The notes beneath the pieces are model-generated. The model was given only the letters and a program-made list of their open reading frames with translations, was not told where the DNA came from and ran no database searches. Both the position numbers and the translations under genes were made by a program. 64,000 nt of DNA from Jacaranda mimosifolia (Eukaryota > Streptophyta > Magnoliopsida > Lamiales > Bignoniaceae): NCBI GenBank assembly GCA_018894105.1, contig CM032122.1:38285404-38349403 (forward strand), read 5' to 3'. Shown piece after piece: positions 61,031 through 64,000 of the stretch (position 1 is the first letter of the stretch; each line of letters begins with the position of its first letter).

Positions 61031-63456
61031 CCGCATTCGGCTGAAATCGGATCCATAAACCGACACGGGTCAGAAACAAATACTTCTTTATGATTCAATA
61101 TTTGCCAATAGATTTTTTTTTAACTCAGTTATGTTATAATTCATTATAGCACAAATTTGATGTTAATTACGGCATATTTATTTAATTTAAATGTAACAAA
61201 AAATTATAAATATACAATTTAATTTGTTAAATTTTTATAAATAAATTTTTGTAATTTTTTATATTTGATTAAAAACTAATACTTTTAAAAATATTATATC
61301 AAATAATCAAATAATAATGTCAAACAGTATCTATAGGACAAAAATAATGTGGTACATTAATATTAAGTAAGGTTTTATATAAAATATTTTTATATTTATA
61401 TATTTCAGTATAATTTTGTGTTAAGAGACAAAATACAAATATTTTTGTAAAATATGAATAATAATAGAACCAAATTATAGTTAAAAAAATTTAAAAAAAG
61501 AGTTAAAAATTCAAGTCTTAACTCCATGCCAAGGCATGAAATGTAGATATTTAAAAATATAAATATAGTTTGATACTATATTTAGAAAATAATAAAATTA
61601 AAGGATTGAGATAATATATTTTCTAAATTGATACTATGTTATTTTAATACATTAACTATTCTGGCTTAAAGTGGATAATAATTCATTTTTTATATTTAAT
61701 GCATCTTTCTTTTTCGAAAGTTAGAGATGTCTTAATAAAAATTTTTAGATAAAAAACTCAAAATATTCATATATGTTGAATATATTCCTAATTTTGATAG
61801 CGGTAACGTATGACTTTCTTCAACATGCAAACTTTCAAATTCATTAAATAATGCACTTTATCTTAAAAATGAAAAAAAATATTTCAGATGATTCAATAAA
61901 ATCTTTTTTTTTTTCCTTTCCAAAGCATTCAATAAGAAAAACATATTATTATACCATATTTATTATTAATTCGTAATAAAGAACTATGATAGAAAAGTAT
62001 AATAAAGAACTAATGAAATTATCATATGGATGCATTGGAAATATATATATATATATATATTTTTATGTCTTATTTTGTTAATTAACCCATTACTATGTGA
62101 TGAGATATTATTTTACATTTACAAAAATAATTTTATTTACTTATATTATTTGTATAGCTCTTTAAAAAGTGATTACATAGAATTAAACTTAAACTAAGTA
62201 TTTATTGAATTTAATTGTTATTTTGTTGAAATATTACTGGATTAACCATTGTGATTATCGAAAGCTATTAATTATTTTTTTTAAGCATCCTATTTTAACT
62301 TTAAGTGAAATTTATAAATAAATTCATATATATACATTTCTAAGGACCAATATGTTTAAATATATACAAAAAATATATTCACTAAAATTATTATTGCAAT
62401 ACATAAAGATATATTATTAGAGGTAATATTTTTTTTTTAAAACCATCCTAGTAATTATTTAATTATGGTATATATCTTGTAATATTTTTTATTCATCACA
62501 TAACTTATCAATATAATATTATATTATAATTAATCACTTACATGTTCAATACTAAGTATCTATTTGTGCAATAAGTAACAAAATTAATTTTGTCACGATA
62601 ATTGAATTATAATAAATATCTACTTGTTCTCTTCTTCCAAATATAAAAATATAATTTGTTGTTCGTTAACAATGATTGCACTATTATTATAATATGTGCG
62701 TGTGTATGAATAAAAAATAATAATAATGATTGCACTATTTGTCCATGTCACTTGGATAGATTTATTCTTCTGAAGTGTATTATTGGATGTTTCGATATCT
62801 ATTTTTTTAATATTTAAGTGTCATCTTGTATCATTCATAGAAAAATAAGTGGATATTGCAGTAGGTTGTAGCATTCATAATAATGTGTTATTTTATGTGT
62901 ATGACCTCAATATGAATGGACATGGACAACAGTACCTCGTTCCACTTATATATTATGATTATTTTCTTCGGAAAAAAATGCCGCAACTTGATAAGCATGG
63001 GGGAATTATAATCTAAATTGGTCTAATTTCACGTTTTTTAATACATACAACTTAACTTTATTTAACCTTCTATTGTATTTTATTACTAGACTAGATGACA
63101 ATCAATGCACAAGTTTTCCTTTTTCTTGTTTTCTTGCTGTAAATGTAAGGATGCATACATGTGTTGCTATTGAAATATATAAAACGAATTAGAATTTAAT
63201 GGTCTATGAAACAGCAAGACAAAAAATAAGAGGGAGATAGAAAGAGTGCTAAAAACATTTATTTTTAAAATACTTATAGACTCATATATTATATAAGATA
63301 TTTTTGAAATAATAAAACATTAAATTTTATTTTAAAAATAAAGTATTTGGATGAAATAAATTTTTGAAGTTTATAACATGTAGTATTGAGAATTTTGTAA
63401 TCAACATAGTATTAAGATTTTGAAAATAAGCTAAAAATTCTTTATTTTTAAAGAAA
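61031..63456. other. Gene-free, very AT-rich intergenic DNA
   Basis: No gene was found. An (AT)n run lies at about 62040-62062, and a 39-bp SINE-tail insertion at 62686-62724. Confidence 0.5.
62686..62724 (+). mobile_element. Extremely 5'-truncated SINE copy
   Basis: A 39-bp insertion is flanked by a perfect 15-bp duplication AATGATTGCACTATT (62671-62685 and 62725-62739). The insert contains TATGTGCGTGTGTATGAATA and an A-rich end, matching the last bases of the SINE family seen at 53588 and 38826. Confidence 0.65.
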
Positions 63457-63720
63457 CTAGAAAGGTGGACGTACATTGCACGTGATTTATTAAAATTATA
63501 AAAATAAATTAAGAATATCTTACTTTCTTAAGAATTAGAAAGATGCACATACATTGCACATGACTTATTAATCTTAATCAATATAATATTAATTTTTTTT
63601 TAAAAATTTAAAAATAAGTTAAGAATTTCTTATTTTTTCATAAACTAGAAAGGTATTAATCTTTTATATTTATTTATTTTGTGAATTATTTTTTATTTAT
63701 ATCTAATTTAAATCTTTATC
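63457..63720 (-). mobile_element. Tandem Helitron-like 3' termini
   Basis: On the minus strand, three termini follow each other: TCACGTGCAATGTACG with CTAG at 63460-63457, TCATGTGCAATGTATG with CTAA at 63538-63535, and a third CTAG at 63648-63645 whose hairpin is lost. Each is preceded in plus reading by AAAATAAGYTAA and a T-rich block. Sequence at 63655-63765 matches 41850-41935, so these belong to one family. Confidence 0.4.
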
Positions 63721-63765
63721 AAAGAGATAAATAAAAAATAAATTATTAATTGAGATTGAAATAGT

Positions 63766-63944
63766 AACGAGGAAAAATATGAATTTTGCAGTATCCATGT
63801 AAGTGTAGTATGAGAGAACGAGAAGAAAGGGACTAATAAAATTTTGCAGTCCATTGCAAGGGTTCTTTTTTCATATACAAAGTGATAAGAGATTTTTGGG
63901 CCCAAAGTGATCAAGCAGGCTTTGCAGTACTCAAAGTTTGTATC

Positions 63945-63983
<39 letters not shown>

Positions 63984-64000
63984 GTTGCACACAATTTTGA
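63766..64000. other. Right edge, gene-free; (AC)n microsatellite
   Basis: No gene was found. An (AC)n run of about 34 bases lies at 63947-63980. Confidence 0.7.

Noticed and set aside
1..64000. CRISPR arrays, operons or other bacterial features
   Set aside because: The window is plant nuclear DNA. The repeats are transposons and microsatellites, and no regularly spaced array was seen.

Overview
This window is nuclear DNA of a flowering plant, most likely a eudicot. It is AT-rich between genes, the genes have many introns with GT-AG borders, and plant-specific families are present: a chloroplast FtsH protease, a DIVARICATA-type MYB, a laccase and a plant-type GH3 beta-glucosidase. The species cannot be told from the sequence.

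Layout. (1) 1-3.3 kb: the first coding exon of a minus-strand chloroplast FtsH7/9-like protease; the AAA+ and zinc-protease parts lie beyond the left edge. (2) 3.3-12.2 kb: a two-level nest. A small hAT-type element (8-bp target duplication GGTAAAAA) has been split by an 8.1-kb Ty3/gypsy retrotransposon of the Tat type (5-bp duplication GTATA, minus strand). The retrotransposon has decayed gag, protease, second RNase H and integrase, has lost its reverse transcriptase, and carries an intron-containing antisense gene with its own TATA box. (3) 13.3-17.3 kb: five exons for a membrane-anchored acidic plant protein of unknown function. (4) 18.5-27.3 kb: nine exons for a 607-residue GH3 beta-glucosidase with no signal peptide. 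(5) 29.8-30.8 kb: a two-exon DIVARICATA-like MYB on the minus strand. (6) 32-50 kb: a gene-free, AT-rich stretch packed with small transposons: about ten Tourist/PIF-Harbinger-like MITEs with TTA/TAA target duplications, two hAT-like elements, a solo LTR, SINEs, Helitron-like ends, and a local duplication that preserves the empty site of one MITE. (7) 50.0-54.0 kb: a complete six-exon laccase on the minus strand, with a MITE and a SINE in its introns. (8) 54-58.7 kb: more MITEs and a retroposon. (9) 58.7-59.7 kb: an intronless CDS for a membrane-anchored methyltransferase-like protein on the minus strand. (10) 60-64 kb: intergenic DNA, a 39-bp SINE-tail insertion and tandem Helitron-like termini.

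The genes do not form a pathway. The GH3 enzyme and the laccase could both act on cell-wall polymers or glycosides, but they are more than 20 kb apart, unrelated, and only the laccase has a visible secretion signal. All exon borders below were read by eye from splice signals, frame continuity and family resemblance; the summed coding lengths of all the spliced genes that lie fully inside the window are multiples of three.
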